Positions 62,536-64,000 of a DNA stretch of 64,000 nt are shown piece after piece (position 1 is the first letter of the stretch; each line of letters begins with the position of its first letter). A program made the position numbers and the translations under genes. The stretch is from Prescottella equi (GTDB lineage Bacteria > Actinomycetota > Actinomycetes > Mycobacteriales > Mycobacteriaceae): contig NZ_JAIVAH010000002.1 of assembly GCF_020171745.1 (NCBI RefSeq), positions 102,383 through 166,382 on the forward strand, read 5' to 3'. Under the pieces are notes generated by a model that had not been told where the DNA came from, made no database searches, and was given only the letters and a program-made list of their open reading frames with translations.

Positions 62536-64000
62536 CTACTGCTTACGGCGGTGCCGCCCGGTGGCCGCGGCCGTTCCGGCCGTGGCGGCGAGGAGCAGCG
62601 CGGTACCGAGGAGCAGCCCGCGCCCCGCGGTGTCGCTCGGATCGCCCTGGTCACCGGCTTCGACGCCGCCGACCGGCACCGCGGAGATCTGAGCGCCTGC
62701 CTGCTCCGGAGCGGGTGCAGCTCCGGGTGCGCTGATGTTCTGCGCGGCAGCGGCCTCGACGGCGATCGGCTGGGCGATATTGCCCATGCCTTCGCCCTCG
62801 GCTTCGGCGCCCGCGCCACTGCCGGCGTTGCCGTTCGCGGCGAGGGTACTGCCGAGTGCGGCTCCTCCTGCGAGGGCACTTCCGAGTGCGGCGCTGCCGA
62901 GGGTTCCGCCACCGGCGACGGTGCTGCCGAGGGTCAACCCGCCGACCACGGCACTTCCGAGGACTGCACTGCCGACGTCGGAGCTACCGGCCTCGCCGCC
63001 ACCGGCGCTACCGGCGTCACCCGTTCCGTTCGAACCGGTTTCACCGCTGCCGTTGACCGCTACGCTGCCGAGGCCCAGAGCCGCGCTGCCGAGCACGGGA
63101 AGGACAAGGCTGCCGAGATCGCCGCCGGCGCTACCGTTCTCGGAGCTGCCGGCCTCGGTTTCGCCGGTGCTGCCCAGTCCGAGGCTGCCCAGCGCGAGAT
63201 CGGTCAGGCTGCCCAGATCCAGATCACCACTGCCCGCAGTCAGCTCACCGCTGCCGGAATCGCCGCCCGAACCGAGATCGGCCAAGCTGCCCAGATCCGA
63301 GCTACCCGCGTCCGTGCCACCCGCGCTGCCGGCGTCGCCGGTCGAGCCGAGTGCGGCCGCGCTACCGACAACCGGGAGGGCCAGGCTGCCGAACGGAAGC
63401 GCCAAGCTACCCAACGCGGCCTCACCCAGGCTGCCCAAGTCGAGATCGCCACTTCCCGCGGTCAGCTCACCGCTGCCGGTGTCGCCACTGCCCGTGTCGC
63501 TACCGGAATCGCTGCCCGAACCCAGGTCCGAGAGGCTCCCGGCATCCAGCCCCAAGCTGCCCAGCACAAGCTCGCCCAGGCTGCCTAAGTCGAGATCGCC
63601 ACTGCCCGCTGTCAGCTCACCGCTGCCGGTGTCGCCGCTCCCCGTGTCGCTGCCCGACCCGAGGTCCGCAAGGCTACCCAGATCCAGTCCCGAGCTACCC
63701 GAGTCCGTGCCGCCCGCGCTGCCCGCGTCACCCGTGGACCCAAGGGCAGCCGCGCTACCGACAACCGGGAGAGCCAGGCTGCCGAACGGAAGCGCCAAGC
63801 TACCCAGAGCCGCCTGACCGAGGCTGCCCAGATCCAGATCACCACTGCCGGCCGTCAGCTCACCGCTGCCGGTGTCGCCACTGCCGGCCGTCAGCTCACC
63901 GCTGCCGGTGTCGCCACTGCCCGTGTCGCTGCCCGAATCGCTGCCGGATCCGAGGTCCGCGAGGCTCCCGAGGTCCAAGTTCGAGCTACCCACCTCGCTC
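62536..64000 (-). CDS. GS-repeat surface protein (5' end outside window)
   Basis: At least 487 residues, open to the window edge. The body is made of Gly/Ser/Asp/Leu repeats of types LDLGSLADLGSGSD, DTGSGELTAGSGD and ALGSLALPFGSLALPVVGSA. A 393-bp (131-residue) higher-order unit recurs (compare 63361 with 63754). The last ~40 residues are DTAGRGLLLGTALLLAATA followed by a basic tail RHRRKQ: a C-terminal anchor like sortase substrates, but without LPXTG. The class F sortase is the next gene. Confidence 0.82.
   Translation of the reverse strand, partial: SEVGSSNLDLGSLADLGSGSDSGSDTGSGDTGSGELTAGSGDTGSGELTAGSGDLDLGSLGQAALGSLALPFGSLALPVVGSAAALGSTGDAGSAGGTDSGSSGLDLGSLADLGSGSDTGSGDTGSGELTAGSGDLDLGSLGELVLGSLGLDAGSLSDLGSGSDSGSDTGSGDTGSGELTAGSGDLDLGSLGEAALGSLALPFGSLALPVVGSAAALGSTGDAGSAGGTDAGSSDLGSLADLGSGGDSGSGELTAGSGDLDLGSLTDLALGSLGLGSTGETEAGSSENGSAGGDLGSLVLPVLGSAALGLGSVAVNGSGETGSNGTGDAGSAGGGEAGSSDVGSAVLGSAVVGGLTLGSTVAGGGTLGSAALGSALAGGAALGSTLAANGNAGSGAGAEAEGEGMGNIAQPIAVEAAAAQNISAPGAAPAPEQAGAQISAVPVGGVEAGDQGDPSDTAGRGLLLGTALLLAATAGTAAATGRHRRKQ

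Noticed and set aside
62509..63588. 359-residue plus-strand Ala/Thr-rich ORF opposite the GS-repeat gene
   Set aside because: Mirror of the repeats; the minus strand gives a coherent repeat protein with a C-terminal anchor and co-directional sortase.

Overview
The window is high-GC actinobacterial chromosome, most likely Rhodococcus/Prescottella or a close mycolate-containing relative. The evidence is gene content and order: long runs match the Mycobacterium tuberculosis order Rv1232c-Rv1201c, then Rv1193-Rv1157c, and they include mycothiol (mshB), phosphatidylinositol mannoside (pimE, lpqW), methylglucose lipopolysaccharide (gpgS), F420 (fbiC) and meso-diaminopimelate (dapC, dapD, dapE) genes. 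I see no tRNA, rRNA, insertion sequence, prophage or CRISPR array. Functions are assigned from motifs and remembered family knowledge; no database search was run.

Layout. 1-769: 3' part of a CitE-like lyase. 825-5086: a soluble MgtE-N/CBS protein, a DUF1003 membrane protein, a secreted lytic transglycosylase and mrp. 5172-8285 (minus): tatB, htrA, rseA and sigE, an extracytoplasmic stress module with a SigH/SigE-type promoter in front of sigE. 8557-13877: an O-methyltransferase, the divergent glgC/glgM pair (ADP-glucose and maltose-1-phosphate synthesis), an RlmA-type rRNA methyltransferase, a DUF3117 protein, a DNA-3-methyladenine glycosylase and a DivIVA-like protein. 13927-20144 (minus): gpgS, folP2, fadD6, two LOG-family genes and dapE; dapD runs the other way from 20261.

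21226-31735 looks like an accessory metabolic block relative to M. tuberculosis: amino-acid permease, enoyl-CoA hydratase, a TetR/TauD operon, an NADP oxidoreductase, a hydroxyacyl-CoA dehydrogenase, a duplicated DUF3533-like membrane protein with its divergent TetR, and a FadD36-like ligase. Conserved order resumes with proline catabolism (putB, rocA), dapC, fdxC and fbiC (31752-38779), PH-domain membrane proteins, mshB, lpqW, typA, mutT2, phhB and pimE (39047-49094). The nitrate reductase genes that sit between mutT2 and typA in M. tuberculosis are absent.

49479-64000 is more species-specific: secreted proteins, a GSILSIG-repeat protein, a MarR/drug-efflux pair, tiny ORFs, an NTF2-like protein behind a KstR-like site, a Tat-exported DUF1906 protein, an Mrr-like nuclease, a flavoprotein, a second TetR/DUF3533 pair with three operator copies, an amidohydrolase, and at the right edge a class F sortase lipoprotein directly downstream of a large GS-repeat surface protein.

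The least explained features are the sortase/GS-repeat pair (62536-64000), the GSILSIG-repeat protein (50321), the paralogous DUF3533/TetR modules with an internal tandem fusion, an intergenic repeat with exact 41-bp spacing at two loci, and ten genes with a TANNNT hexamer 6-8 nt before the start codon, which suggests leaderless transcription.
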